DNA of 64,000 nt from Thysanoteuthis rhombus (GCA_963457665.1 OY735209.1:61663475-61727474), one strand, 5' to 3'; numbered from the stretch's first letter, positions 1-12,539 are shown. Made by a program: numbers and translations. Notes: a model not told the origin generated them from the sequence alone.

Positions 1-924
1 AAAGATGTAATTAAAAGAACAAAAAGATGTAATGAAGAGGACAAAGAGATGAGATGAAATTAGAAAATTAAAGAAAATTAGAATGATGATGAAGGTAAAG
101 AATTAAACGCAGGAAAAATGTATGATACATTATTTTTATTTTTTTCTATCTATAAAAGAGTTGTCCATTAGGTAATTTCAAGACATAAAGAGTGAAAGTA
201 AGTCTGGAAAATGCACTTAATCAATATTCAATTAACAAAAGACTTTTATTTGTTCATTGAATACTGATTACCTACTGTAGAACTTTTTTCAGACTTATTT
301 TCATCCTTTATTGTGGTATACACTTGTAGTAAATAGAAACACTTCCAGCTGTAAATTTTTTTTATTTTAGATATTTGCTAAAAATCTCAGGATTATATAT
401 TCTATCATTCTGATAGGATATTTTCTCATCATTGAGATGATCAGTTTCAAAGTTTTGTTTTCAGATGTTTTTGGTGTTCAATTTCAGGAATCAATCAAAA
501 TATTATGAAGCTAATTAATCTATGATGATTATCTGTAAGTTTGTTATGATTCTTATTCCAATAAAAACAAAAACCGATTTTGAAACATTGAAACATTTGT
601 TTGAATGTTAAAGAAAAGGATACGATTTGTATGTAAAGAGCACACACCAAAAAAGCACGTTTACAAAAGATCAAAGTGATTGAAATAAGCATTAGCGGAG
701 GTGTAATAAACATCATAATTCTTTGAGAACTCATTTCCATTTGTTGATAGCACAACATAATCCTGTAATCTTTTCTATAAACCAACCACTCTGTTATAAA
801 AAAAAAAATTGTTTGGTATTCAATCTACTCTTATTCACATTTACTGTATATGCATTGCTTCTCAGTATCTTCTACTCCCTTTTGGTAAAAATATATCAGG
901 ATTTACTAATTAAACGCTACTCAT
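1..924. other. AT-rich stretch, no gene seen
   Basis: Purine-rich GATGAAG-like low complexity occupies roughly the first 110 bases, followed by unique-looking AT-rich sequence. Open frames here are short, with no recognisable domain and no convincing splice signals. Confidence 0.6.
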
Positions 925-1225
925 AATCACGAACATTTGTATTAAGTCTACCTAATCCCACCTTTTTTCTAACAATGTCAACCTTAACTCCTTCAACTTA
1001 TTCTCATATTTCATTCTTTTCAATTCTGGTTCTAACTTAATAACTCATCTCTAGACCTTTTGAAAAAAATTTTCATCTCTTTCACAGTATGGTGACCAAA
1101 CTTGTAAACAATATCCAAGGTGTGGGCAGACACAGGTCTTGTATAATACATGGGACAATGCATTGACTATATAAGTGAAAATTTGTTTGATTTCTTCCTG
1201 TGCTAGGTTCAGCTTAGCAGCAGCA
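925..1225 (-). pseudogene. CR1/L2-like LINE reverse transcriptase, C-terminal fragment
   Basis: Read on the minus strand with a few stops, this gives YFASAAAKLNLAQEE, then LYKTCVCPHLGYCLQVWSPY, then a decayed KV-x-R segment, then ELKRMKYENKLKELRLTLLEKR. This order matches the thumb and C-terminus of CR1/L2-type non-LTR retrotransposon RTs (family pattern: LVRPxLEYxxxVWSPY, KVQRRATK, LxYxERLxxLxLxxLExRR). The RT catalytic core is absent, so this is a truncated dead copy. Clade assignment within CR1/L2/Jockey is uncertain. Confidence 0.72.
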
Positions 1226-1235
1226 CTAGCAAAGT

Positions 1236-1355
1236 ACTTGAAGAAAATAAAACCTGAAGAGGATTAGGTCTATCAATATCGACCTCACTATTTCATAAAC
1301 TGTACTGTTGCTTCTTAGATGAAGCATTTACACTATTATTATTCCATTACTAGCA
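1236..1355 (+). repeat. Diverged ~68-bp tandem unit upstream of LINE copy
   Basis: The segment starting GTTGCTTCTTAGATGAAGC at 1307 matches units found downstream of the LINE at 1641 and 1708 and the array at 25465. The unit carries GCTTTTTAGATGAAgCAtTTt followed by TTTTAC-x-CCATCT-x-ATTAT. Its presence on both sides of the 1356-1613 LINE suggests the LINE landed in, or spread with, this array. Confidence 0.5.
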
Positions 1356-1613
1356 GTCAGGGACATCATAGAATCCATTAAAAAACTCAAATGGCAATGG
1401 GCTGGCCATGTTGCAAGAATGGCAGACAACCTATGGACATCGCAACTCATGACATGGATCCCCAGAGATCACATACGCAACTGAGGCCAGCAGAGTATTT
1501 GATGGAGAGATAAGCTAAACAAATTCAAAAAGTACTGGCTCTGTGACACCCATGATAGAGAAGTATGGCGAATCCTGGGAAGGTATATGTCCAACGACAG
1601 ACGTTAAAAGACT
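1356..1613 (+). mobile_element. RTE-like LINE, 5'-truncated 3' end (copy 1)
   Basis: The translation follows the C-terminus of the 24438-25357 copy: VRDIIESIKKLKWQWAGHVA, an ARMADN box, WIPRDH, then a decayed WRDKLNKFKKYWL segment and the terminal VQRQTL. It has in-frame stops and no RT core. The expected (GAT)n tail is replaced by a short CTGCTGTTGCTG stretch. Sequence on both sides belongs to a 68-bp tandem repeat. Confidence 0.85.
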
Positions 1614-1850
1614 GCTGTTGCTGATTTTTACAATATTGTTGTTGCTTTTTAGATAAAATATTTTTACTACAATTCTTTTATCAATAGTTTTACACCATCT
1701 CATTATTGTTGCTTTGCGGATGAAGCATTTTTGTGAAAATTATTTCATCACTGATTTTACTCTATATTTTTTCTTTTTTCAAAAGAATCATTCCAACCAT
1801 CATCGTTTTATTACTATTTTTTGACCATTTTGTTATCGTTGGTTTTTATC
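1614..1850 (+). repeat. Diverged ~68-bp tandem array downstream of LINE copy 1
   Basis: Units begin near 1641 and 1708 (GTTGCTTTTTAGATAAAAT and GTTGCTTTGCGGATGAAGC), with a weaker third near 1833. They match the array at 25465-25665, which also follows the 3' end of this LINE family. Confidence 0.5.
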
Positions 1851-2037
1851 AGGACATACGGCGAGTTTGAGTCTCATGGGAAGCTACTTCCCTTTTCCAA
1901 TTTTACACTGCTTACTCTGGCAGCTAAAGAGAATTGACCCAGCATGTTGTGATCAAGAAATAAAACGAAGATGGTGTATAGAATCAGAAAGAGGCTGACA
2001 GAATGACTACAGATTTGTGTTTGCTTAATCATCAAGG

Positions 2038-2130
2038 CTTCCTTAGACAAAGTGGTTATGGTTATATCCACAAAAGATGGTTGTCTGAGATATGGGATGC
2101 AGATTCAAATCTCGTCATTTACTTCTTATT
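2038..2130 (+). repeat. Possible tRNA-derived SINE head
   Basis: TAGACAAAGTGGTTA resembles a pol III A box. About 55 bases later AGATTCAAATCTC resembles a B box (GGTTCGAATCC). Spacing fits a tRNA-like promoter, but the clover-leaf stems are not convincing, so this is a decayed SINE head at best. Confidence 0.35.
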
Positions 2131-2149
2131 GGGTCTACAAAAAAATTGT

Positions 2150-2548
2150 TATTTTTTAAATTACCTCCACCTCTAAATAAGTTTTATTGGGGGGTTCAGT
2201 TTGCAAAGTACACTGAAAAAATGTTATGGAGATCAACTTGAAAATCTACTCTAATTTGTTACACCTAAATTGACAAGTTTGTCTCAAAGTATATTTACTT
2301 GATAGTTTGAGACAAACTAATTTATTTAGGTCTAACAAATTAGAGTAATATTACAAGTTGATCCCCAGAACGTTTTTTACCAAATTTGTCCCTTAGTTTG
2401 TGTTAATGCTTATTTCTTAAATTTCAGACATTTTTTTAGTGATCATGGCTTAACAAAAAGTGAGAGAAATAACTTATTCATTGATCAACCCTTTTTCCAA
2501 TTTTTTAATGGATCACCCTCAACATGGAATTCTGCCAGAAGATGTGAC
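2150..2548 (-). repeat. Interspersed repeat family A, copy 1 (carries a foldback insertion)
   Basis: On the minus strand this contains the family A signature: a CTTTTGGCAGCA-like start (here decayed to TCTGGCAGAATTC), GGTGATCAAT, an AAATTGGAAAAAGG tract, a second TGATCAATGAATAAG and a TGATCAC block, ending in the CCCCCCAATAAAAC stretch. Homologous copies lie at 16865, 17830, 41105, 42590, 51475, 53695 and 62490. A 167-bp palindrome replaces part of the expected middle. Confidence 0.7.
2214..2380. mobile_element. Foldback / MITE-like inverted repeat
   Basis: The left arm (about 2214-2287) contains GATCAACTTG, CTCTAATTTGTTA, ACCTAAAT and GTTTGTCTCAA. The right arm (about 2306-2380) is its reverse complement with scattered mismatches, roughly 85% by eye, leaving a loop of about 18 bases. 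There is no coding capacity. It interrupts a family A repeat, which marks it as a later insertion of a palindromic nonautonomous element. Confidence 0.75.
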
Positions 2549-2824
2549 TGTTTCTATTGGGTGATTAACCAGATCTGTTTGTTCTAAAAGTTGAAGACTT
2601 TTCAGATTCCGTTTTAACCTTTCAATTATTGCTGGTTATAAGATTACTCACAAGACAAAATATTTTTTCTCCAAGGTCTCAGTTTGCATGAGCTCCATGT
2701 CTTTGTGACTGTAGGATTAGCTGTTGACTTCTGTGCCTAAAGTCAAACCTCTGAGCTATGGCTCTAACATTTCCTTGAAAATATACTTGCTTAGAGGGAA
2801 AATTCCACAATGTTAAACCATAGC
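2549..2824. other. No gene seen
   Basis: AT-rich sequence between two repeats, with no sustained reading frame and no recognised repeat. Confidence 0.5.
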
Positions 2825-3116
2825 CATCAAAGATGGAAACAGTTTCTATCCTTTTTCATATGCGCATATATTTATGTCTTAGTGAGTTGTAGCACCCCTG
2901 GCCATACAGTTTTATCTACAAACTTGGAAGTTGGTTAATTCCTAATTTCATATTTTGTTTCATTTATATTCATCAAAGATGGTAACAGTTTCTATCCTTT
3001 TTCATATGCGAATACATTTATGTCTTCGTGAGTTGTAGCACCCCTGGCCATACAGTTTTGTCAACAAACTTGGAAGTTGGTTAATTCCTAATTTCATATT
3101 TTGTTTTATTTATGAT
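2825..3116 (+). repeat. Tandem duplication, 146-bp unit (family B heads)
   Basis: Two adjacent units, 2825-2970 and 2971-3116, each begin CATCAAAGATGG, then CAGTTTCTATCCTTTTTCA, GCACCCCTGGCCATACAG and a TTGGAAGTTGG segment. Identity is above 90% by eye. The unit is homologous to the first ~130 bp of the longer family B copies at 29385 and 32160 (CAAAGATGGTGAAGGGTT, CCCTGGCTATACCATTTTG). Confidence 0.9.
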
Positions 3117-3337
3117 TTTTAAATTTTATTTCATTCCACCCCACTTGTTACTGGCTTGTATAGAGAGCTGAGATGAATACCCAAATGATTTCAAGTTAAA
3201 ACATGAGGAAAGTACTGTTGATTTTAGTACAGCAGTAATGAGCGTGAAGAGACTGTTGAGATTCACTGCAGTCAACCTGATTCTAACGGAGACAGTAGAA
3301 GAATAGGGAGAATAACAGACAAGCTTGGAGAGCGCAA

Positions 3338-3361
3338 CAGCAGCAGCAGCAGCAGCAGCAG
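3338..3361 (+). repeat. (CAG)8 microsatellite
   Basis: Eight uninterrupted CAG triplets. The minus-strand poly-Ala reading is a by-product and no gene context supports it. Confidence 0.95.
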
Positions 3362-3364
3362 TTA

Positions 3365-3970
3365 GGAATCCCCCAGTTTTGAAGAACAAAAGATGATACA
3401 TTTGTCTCAGGTAACACTCACAAAATGGATTTGACATTAGCTTTATGAATCAGAAAGACCAATATCGAGAAGAAAAAAAAAGAGAAAAATAAAACAAAAA
3501 AAAGGTAAAAGAATACCCTGGAAAATGGGGTGAGGCTACTAAGAATAAATAAATTAGACACCTTTTTTATGACACTATATTTCAGGTGAATTTCATCGCA
3601 CAAAAAACATGTACATACGATGGGAACAATGTGTTTACAAAAGGACTGGAAGAAACACATTGTAATTTGATTTGCATCAAGACCAACCGATAAATATTTG
3701 CATACCTTACAGCACATTTACATAGTAGCTGCTACCAAAAAGTTCAGAAAGAAATGGCTACCACTGAGGAACAGAAAAATCAATGGAAAATGAGGTTCTT
3801 TATATTCTTGTGAAGTGATTTTGAGAAATGTATGAAATGATAGTCAAGGAGACAAGGGAAATACTGGGTAACTTGACAGATGAACTGATGGATCAATCTG
3901 TTTAAATTCCACATACTCTTGGGTACTACCTTTTATGAAAAGTTAATCTAAAATTTCCATAACCACACAA
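3365..3970. other. No gene seen
   Basis: AT-rich sequence with A-runs at 3471-3505. Minus-strand frames here are F/S-rich products of poly-A tracts. Confidence 0.55.
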
Positions 3971-4334
<364 letters not shown>

Positions 4335-4599
4335 CTAGATAAAAATAGTTATAGTTAACACGTTAAAATATCAGAAATCAAATTAGAAATTACTCTCATG
4401 GCACATAGTTGTAGACCCTTTGGGACTAAAGTTGATTACAAAAATTTTCTTTTCAGCATCTTAATATGAAAAGTTTACATGACTAATATACATATATTTA
4501 TATGTATATATATAGATATATAGATATATAGATATAGATATAGATATATAGATGTATAGATATATTCATGTGTTTGCATATGTGTTTGGGTATATACAC

Positions 4600-5689
4600 A
4601 CACACACGATTGAGCTAAAAAAGAATTTTAGTTCAGAGATTTCGTAATCATAATGCAATCAGTCCTCCAATTCATCCTACAATGTCTTGTCATGCAAGTC
4701 AGTTACTCCTCAATCCCTGTTAACGTAGCTTGTTTAGATATTTTGTATTATATACAGAATATTAAATTCTATTATTGTTATTAGTGCAGGTAATGTCATT
4801 GGCTGGATACTCAAGAGTGCCACCAGGTTGCAATGCTAGTGGCATCCATGTTGGAACATTAATGAAATAGAGGCAGCCATATTGAGAGGTTTCTGTTTCA
4901 GTTTAATCAGAGCAGTCGATGGGATTGAACTGGATTTACAATTGTTGTCTACATTTGGATTCTAATGTTGTACATTAAATATTATAGTGGGGATCATCAG
5001 CTGTTTGACCTCAACTGGTTTTGGGGATCAAAGACAGTACAAGCATTTTACCAATGGTGTCCCTACTTGCGCTGATCGGACAGAACCACTCAACCTCTAT
5101 TTAACATGAATATTTGATTTCTGATACTTGCATTTTTTTTTGTTTGACTTTTACTCATCTATAGACGTTTAGACTATTACGTTTACTTTTATTCTTATTC
5201 TATTTGATTAATGAATTAGATGTCCTGGATTAAATTGTACTAGTCTATAATTTAATGTGGACCATATAACGGCATTTATTTTTTTATTCATCTATATCAG
5301 ATACGCATTGTTTATTTTGCTTATTCAATGTCATGGATTTTATTGTACCAAACTATTCCATTAATAAAGACCGTCAATAGTCTCATATATGCTTTCAAAA
5401 AATTACAAACAGAGATTCCTATCAATTGGACACAACCTTTCCATGTTTCTCTGGGAAAATAAATAGATATATTGAATACACAAAAAAGGAAAGAAAAAAA
5501 AAATTCTCACCCCTTATGCCCTTTTCAAATCGTTGTTATTCCAGTTCGGAAAGAAGATTCATTTTCCTTCTTTGACTGTTCCAGGTGAAACTGCCCGTAG
5601 CTCTTAATTTTTTGGTTCTTATTTCCTTGTTTTTTTCATTTATTTATTCAATAATGCATTAAATTATTTGAAACTCTGTTTGAAATGAT
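4600..5689. other. No gene seen
   Basis: Unclassified AT-rich sequence. No long frame, splice-bounded frame or internal duplication could be supported. Confidence 0.5.
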
Positions 5690-5856
5690 ACCCTGTAGTT
5701 AGACAGTGAATAAGTCACTCAGCCTATGTAATGTAAATTAGAATGAACGATTGGAAAAAGAAAATGGGGTTTCTGTTGGAACAAAACCTGATACTGATCA
5801 TGCAGCCGCTTCAACATAGTGCTGCTCTTGACCATTGAGCTAGACAGCCTGATGGA
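5690..5856 (-). repeat. tRNA-derived SINE
   Basis: On the minus strand the sequence begins GGCTGTCTAGCTCAATGGTC, with a near-perfect pol III A box (TAGCTCAATGG). About 50 bases later AGGTTTTGTTCC occupies the B-box position. The tRNA-like acceptor and D-arm region is clear, while the T-arm has decayed. The body after the tRNA-like head extends toward 5690 without a recognised 3' tail. Confidence 0.6.
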
Positions 5857-6700
5857 AAGGTGAAGCCCCCCCCCTAAACACTCCATCATTCATTTATTCA
5901 ATAATGCATGTTTACATTGGTCCTTTTTTTTCCCCTCTCTACTCTCCTTCATTCTATATGTAGGATTGGTTTGTCTTTATCCCTTGGCACCAAAAAGCTT
6001 GGGAATAGGTGACACTGATGGACGGACTCCAGTTTTCTGTTGAGATTCTCCTCTCCTATTTTTACATAGATAGACCCATAGTTCTCAGATCGGCTTCCCC
6101 CCTCTATAACCCTCCCTTATTTTACATCTCGGATTGGCACCCTGGGATTTAAAGAGATTCTAACACTAAAAACCAACATAAAAGATGATCCTTGATCAAG
6201 TCTCCAAGTAACATTCTTTTTTTTTCTTCCTTTTTCTCCCCCCCCCTTTATAATAATAATGATAATGGTATAAACTGATCAAAGCAATTAGATCATACTT
6301 AGATCTAGTTTATCAGAGTATAAACACGTAAATAAATGTACGTCTAAATGAAAATCAAATTCTGTTTTTCAATTTCCCTGTCTTTTTCTAGTCAGATTAA
6401 CATACAAATAAATGAAAATTAACCATCAGTCTATTTTCTGTAAGTAAATTTTGAAATTCTACATGAAATAAATAGCTAAATCAAATATATGAAAAAAATC
6501 TTTATATCTTAATCTCTGTAATCATTCTAAGATTATTTCTTATTCAAATTTTATACTTAAAGAAATAATTAAACAAATATATTAGATTTACCAATGTTAT
6601 TCAATTTTTCTTGCATTTGTTCATCTAGATTAGCATATCATCTTATTCAGATATTAAGATCCAGTTCACTGAATTTCCTGTTATTCAGTATTATCTAAAT
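5857..6700. other. No gene seen
   Basis: AT-rich sequence with C-runs at 5866-5874 and 6238-6246 that resemble ends of degraded repeats. No coding signal. Confidence 0.5.
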
Positions 6701-7685
6701 TGATGCGTATCATTTAATCATGTGGGTGCACTGAAGTATTTATGTACAAGATCATATTTTTTGTTTGTAGTTTTGTCTGTTAGACCTTCGTCAGTCATTG
6801 GATTTTAAGTTTTATTTCTTCCGGTTCCATCTGGTATTATCTAAATGTTTTTGGGTGTCCATCTATTGCTTTAGCAAATTGTCTCTTTTTCAACCATTCC
6901 GATCACTAAATGGGTGCCCTTTTCAATCAAATCATTTATTTCTAGGGTTGCTCTTCCTATTCATATGAATTCAGATAATATGGTTCCACAAAATATTTAT
7001 GGTCGTATGTCGCTAGTCATATGCGGCATAGGCATTTTATGGTATGGGAATGTATTCTGTTCATCAAATAGTTTATATAAAATATTCCATCTGCAGTCTT
7101 TATATCTAAATCAAGAAATGTAGCCTGTGTTCCTCTATGTTCTGGTTTAAGTTCAAGGTCCGTTAGTTATATATGTCTGTAGGAGTTATCATATTCCTTT
7201 GTATCATTCAAACAATATATATCATCTTTGTAGTGTTTACATCCATGAATTAAATTGGCCCTGTTAATATCATTTTGAATTAATGACAATATAAATCTAT
7301 ATTCATGTCTGTGCAAGTAAAAGTTGGCTGCAAAAGATGTAGGTGAAATACCCATAGGTATACCCGATGTTTGTGGGAGTAATTTGTTACCTATTTTAAA
7401 GGAACTTTCTTTAATTAGATAACTAATTGTCTCTTTTAAGATACAGTCACTGAAAACAGGTTTGTCGTTTATTCTTTATTCAAAGGGCTTTAGAATTGGT
7501 GACATTGATGTAGTTACTCTCATCTCCTGTGAATGTTAGATCTACTGAATTATTCAATTTAAAGCTGATAATAGATTGAACACCGGTTGGTGTTTTGTGC
7601 ATTTTTGGTAACCAATACATGATTGGTATTGTTTTTAATTTATCTTCCACCTTTAGGTTTACTTTTTTTATACATGAAAAGATAT

Positions 7686-7690
<5 letters not shown>
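6700..7690 (-). pseudogene. Penelope-like element reverse transcriptase remnant
   Basis: Penelope-like retroelements encode an RT of the telomerase-related type, often with a GIY-YIG endonuclease. Minus-strand reading from 7690 gives [16 protein letters not shown] (near 7620-7580). After a frameshift around 7470 come SGIPMGISPTSFAANFYLH (near 7365-7305), the catalytic box HYKDDIYCLND (YKDD at 7221-7232), ATFLDLDIK (near 7100-7125), an MPHMTSDIRP block and IFCGTILSEFI-x-IGRATL. The order and spacing match the Penelope RT core and thumb (YWLPKxHK, G-x-PMG-x-SP, YxDD, FLDLxI, SSNIP-like, RIARA-like). Several stops and at least one frameshift make it dead. No GIY-YIG domain is visible. The 5' side is cut by the AT microsatellite at 7688. 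Confidence 0.85.
6768..6795 (-). ncRNA. Hammerhead-core-like motif just after the Penelope RT
   Basis: Minus strand: CTGACGA (6788-6794), a short hairpin GTCT-AAC-AGAC (6775-6785), then AAAAC (6770-6774). The hammerhead ribozyme core is CUGANGA, stem II, GAAA. Penelope-like elements are known to carry hammerheads in their terminal repeats, so position and layout fit. The G after stem II is an A here, and no stem I, stem III or cleavage site could be drawn, so a decayed or non-catalytic relic is more likely than an active ribozyme. Confidence 0.35.
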
Positions 7691-8553
<863 letters not shown>

Positions 8554-8559
8554 GATTCT

Positions 8560-8950
8560 GCTTAATTAGGACCAATTAAGTAAAATTGATCCAAACCTAT
8601 GTAATATGTAATCATCATTTGCTTTGTTTATTATAACCAATGTGCCGTTTATTTGGACCAAGCAGTTGTCCTACCAAATCAACACTTTTAAAAATAAAAT
8701 CTGATAGATTACTGGAGTAGAGTTTTTAGTTTTCAAAAAAAAATTTGTAGTATTTTTAGTATTTGGCTCTTGTTAAATGAGAAAAAACTGACTCTCAAAG
8801 ATATACTGTGTTATGTTGTGGTTAACTAAGTTACCTCACTAGCAACAATTACTATTTAAGAGCTTTCTATGAGTTAATTGGTCCAGAAGCTTTTGCGTTT
8901 GAAAATCGTTAATCCCAATGTATTCTAAGCAAGGAATTTTATGGTTAAAT
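8560..8950. other. No gene seen
   Basis: Unique-looking AT-rich spacer between the AT block and the RTE-like LINE copy 2. No coding signal. Confidence 0.5.
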
Positions 8951-8953
8951 GTT

Positions 8954-8981
8954 ATCATCATCATCATCATCATCATCATCA
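8954..8981 (-). repeat. (GAT)n tail of RTE-like LINE copy 2
   Basis: Nine ATC triplets on the plus strand, directly abutting the 3' terminus of the minus-strand LINE, as at 25358-25433. RTE-type elements commonly end in short tandem repeats. Confidence 0.9.
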
Positions 8982-9385
8982 GTTTTTCAATGTCTGTCGT
9001 TGGACATATACCTTCCCCAGGATTCGCCACACTTCTCTATCATGGGAATCGCAGAGCCAGTATTTCCTGCATTTGTCTAGCTAGTCCCTCCATCTAATAT
9101 TCTGCCGGCCTCAGTTGCACATGTGATCTTGGGGTACCAATGTCGTGAGTCGCAATGTCCATCGGTTGTCTACCATTCTCGCAACATGGTCAGCCCATTG
9201 CCATTTGAGTTTTAAAATGGATTCTATGATGTCTCAGACTCTTGTCTTTTCCCAGATGTTCTGTGCTGTCTTGTGGTCACTCTATGTGAGGCCCAGCATA
9301 ATTCTTTCATGTGCATGTTGCATGGTTCTCAATTTGCGGATCTGTCTCTTGGTTAGGTTCCATGTTTCAGCTCCATAAGTGACTA
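8982..9385 (-). mobile_element. RTE-like LINE, 5'-truncated (copy 2)
   Basis: Minus-strand translation: AETWNLTKRQIRKLRTMQ, HERIMLG, a DHKTAQ box, DIIESILKLKWQWADHVARM, VDNRW, DHMCN, a CRKYWLCDSHDREVWRILG segment and a terminal VQRQTL next to the (GAT)n tail. It has about three stops, no RT core and a recognisable 3' terminus. Confidence 0.88.
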
Positions 9386-9469
9386 CTTTAAATGAATTAC
9401 TTATCAATTTTTGAATTTTTTGTCTTTCATCTTATTGTTGTTCATCATTAAAGGCAATTTCCATGTTTA

Positions 9470-9815
9470 ATAGGTTCCACTACTTTCTGAACTAGCCTAG
9501 TCTATTACACCATTTAATTTTCTACCAGCCACAAACTCACACATGATCACAGGGGATCCTCCTTGTGAGTCATGATATCCAGGGGTTGTCTGCCATTCTT
9601 GAATAATCAACCTGTTGCCACTTGAGCTTTCAAATGGATTCTATGATGTCTCTATTTTTCTCTAACATACTATGCTGTCTTGTGACCTCTCCATGTGATG
9701 TTATGTACATTGCATGGTTCTCAATTTGAGTATCAATATTCTGGTTAGGTTCCATTTTCAGTTCCATTTGAAGATGCATTGATTATAGTCCCTTCTTTTT
9801 AGGACTTATAGGTAA
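9470..9815 (-). mobile_element. RTE-like LINE, strongly diverged fragment (copy 3)
   Basis: The same segment as copy 2, more decayed: GATCACAGGGGATCCTCC (rc of WIPRDH), CCATTCTTGAATAATCAACC, TTCTATGATGTCTCT and GGTTAGGTTCCATTTTCAG appear in the family order. It lies about 90 bp beyond copy 2 in the same orientation. It covers the same part of the ORF, so it is a separate older insertion, not a continuation. Confidence 0.75.
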
Positions 9816-12430
9816 TATTTTATTTTCAATCCATGCAGCTAACTTAATGGTTGTGGAATAATTGATCTGAGCATTGCAATAAAAAGCAACAATAATAGGA
9901 TGATAAATAAACAAGTGAAAAATTAATGATAACCATGCTTGATCTGAGAAATTCAGTCAACTTGAGACCATCACATCTACTACTACATAGACAATGAAAA
10001 TGTGATGAAAGATAGACAAGTGAAATATTAATGATGACAATGTTCTATCTGAAAAATTCAGCTAAATGAATTCTTATAACATTTAAACTAGTCTAGATAA
10101 CATATATGTCCAATGAATAATGCCACTTGGTTTTATAGAAGATAGTGTATATGCCAGACTATAAGATGAATGGTTCGCAAGGGTATTTAGATGCCTACTA
10201 CTCACTGCAACTCGTTGCCTCTTTCCAATCTAGCTTGGTCAACTATACCACTCATTATAATAGGCATGACTTATCAGGCTCTATTTGATCGATAGATGAA
10301 ACGACATTCGACCCTTGATGCCACTTGTCCTTTAAATTCTTATTCTTTTCTATATTTCATTTTTACGTCTAAGAAGAACCTCAACCTAACAGGACTCTTC
10401 TTTTCTTAACACAATCAAATGTTTTAATGCTTCCATTCCATGTATTTCATTTACATTCTTCATTTGTGCATTGAACATATCTCTTACTTTTCAGATTAGA
10501 ATACTTGTATGTGTCTTTTGGCTCCATTTAATATCTTCATCCACATTCATATTTGGCGTGCATGTTCTTCATACATCTCCCTTTTCTTCATCTACTTCTC
10601 CAGTGACGTTGGTGTAAACACCAAACCACGTGGAAGCAAAATCCTTTGTGTCCAATATCTTTGTGCTACCCATTCCTCGACGAGAACTACTTGAATTATC
10701 TAGAACCATAATTTCAACAAACAGTTGACTTCCCGACCGGATAATATCCCAGAACAGTATGTGAAAGCAAATAAATAAAAGAGCACAGAAATGAAATTAA
10801 GATATTAGAAATAAAGGTGATTTCGGTTATTTTTAGAGACAGACTTGATCATTTTCATCCTTTACATATTTGTGAACATTTTTTTATTCTAATAAAAACT
10901 CTCTGCATTTTCTATTTTGCTTATCAAGCTATTTCCTTTTTGTTTATTTTCAATCTCAAAGAAATGTACACGTGCAGAGAGATTTTCCAATTTTTTTCTC
11001 CCTCCATCTGTCTAATTAGACAGTGAATATAATACATTTCTTTTTAAGGTTAAACTATGATTACTTGGGATTATTTGTTTTTTATTATAAAATTTCTTTA
11101 TCTACCGATTAAAAAAAACTTTTAATTGCATTCTGCCTAAGCGAGAAGGGAAATCCCCTGGGTCCTCACTTCTGATTCATGCCTGATGCTATCATCACAT
11201 AATTATTACATTATCTCATCAAAGCAATCTGTGAAGGTTATTTACAGGGCTACAAAAATGTCCTCAGTCGCAATATAGCTGAAAAGTGGAATTTAATGAT
11301 TTAACTACTGAATTTTGCAAATTGTTGCCTGAAATGTATCTGAACAAGTTTGGGCAATCAGTTTGTATGCTGTGTATAGAAAATCAGGATAGAAATGATT
11401 TTCATTTTCCAGGAATTAATGTGTTTGTATCTTTGTTGTTTTTTTTTTTTTACTTTTTACTACCTTTTTTGTCAAAAGGGTTATCACAGAATAAGACGAG
11501 TAAATACAAGATAGAATAATTTGTTGAAGTTAAAATTGTAAAAATCGGAAACACTTAAAGATAACAAGTCTAAAATGAACTGTAAAAAAGTAATAAGAGG
11601 ATAAAAACTACACATTAGGGTTAAAAACACTAAAATGAGGAGCAATAAGAGATTTTAAAAAAAGATTGGCATCGGGTAAAGCATTTGTTTACTCTGGATT
11701 TAGAAATATCTAGATAGTACTCATCAGGAAAAATTCATAACATTTGTTACTAACAAAATATGGTGATTATATAACTAAACCTAGCTTTTGATGCAATCTG
11801 TGATATCATAGGTAGGAATTATCAAGCAAATGTAACAACACTTTCAGTCACTCCAATGATTACATATGTAATGGCACAGCAAATTCTAAAGATAGTAGAG
11901 GGTGGGAACTTGACATTAAGGTTAGATTCTAGTGTCAACTGCTTCTGAAGTTGGTACATAGAGAGGATTCTGTCCATTGATTATATAGGCCCAAAAAGTG
12001 GAGGAGCATCCCACCAAATTTTTTGCAGATAATAAAATGATTTATTATGTTGTTTCGGCTAGAAAGCTAGGAGATTCAAAATCTTTCCCCAAAACCCCTT
12101 GACCCAGTCAAACATTTTTTCCTTGGTACAGGCCTGTTATTCTACTACTTGCTGCCTAAGCTTTAATTGATTTTAACATAGACAAATTATTTCTGTTTTT
12201 TGGAGAAAATTTGATAACTAATGATTGAAGTTAGCAAATTTTAGCTAAAATTTGTTTTTTAGCAAGTTTTAGCAATCTCTGTTGATTGTGCATTGAAAAT
12301 CTGGAAGACAGGGATTTTCATTGGTCAACATCAATGAGAGAATAGGGCCATCAACTTCTATTATCAAAATGAATGGTAAATTATTTTATGATAGAAACAC
12401 ATTCAAAATCAGGAAAAAAAGAGATTTTCA
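9816..12430. other. No gene seen
   Basis: 2.6 kb of AT-rich sequence. Frames at 10509, 10817 and 11286 run through F- and T-rich low complexity and lack splice context. No tandem or dispersed repeat could be confirmed. Confidence 0.5.
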
Positions 12431-12535
12431 GTCGTCAAGGATTAATGCAAGTGTTGCTGACGAACAAACATTCATAAAAGAAATACATTATAAATTTCCC
12501 AGGAATTAATGCAAGTGTTACTGACAGACAAAATA
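12431..12535 (+). repeat. Short direct duplication
   Basis: AGGATTAATGCAAGTGTTGC near 12437 and AGGAATTAATGCAAGTGTTA near 12501 each continue into CTGAC-x-ACAAA. A weaker relative (CCAGGAATTAATGTGTTTG) lies near 11410. Probably two units of a diverged repeat about 64 bp apart. Confidence 0.6.
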
Positions 12536-12539
12536 GGAT

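Noticed and set aside
5690..5860. Lys/Asn tRNA gene on the minus strand
   Set aside because: The A box is near perfect, but the T arm and acceptor do not fold. A decayed SINE explains it better.
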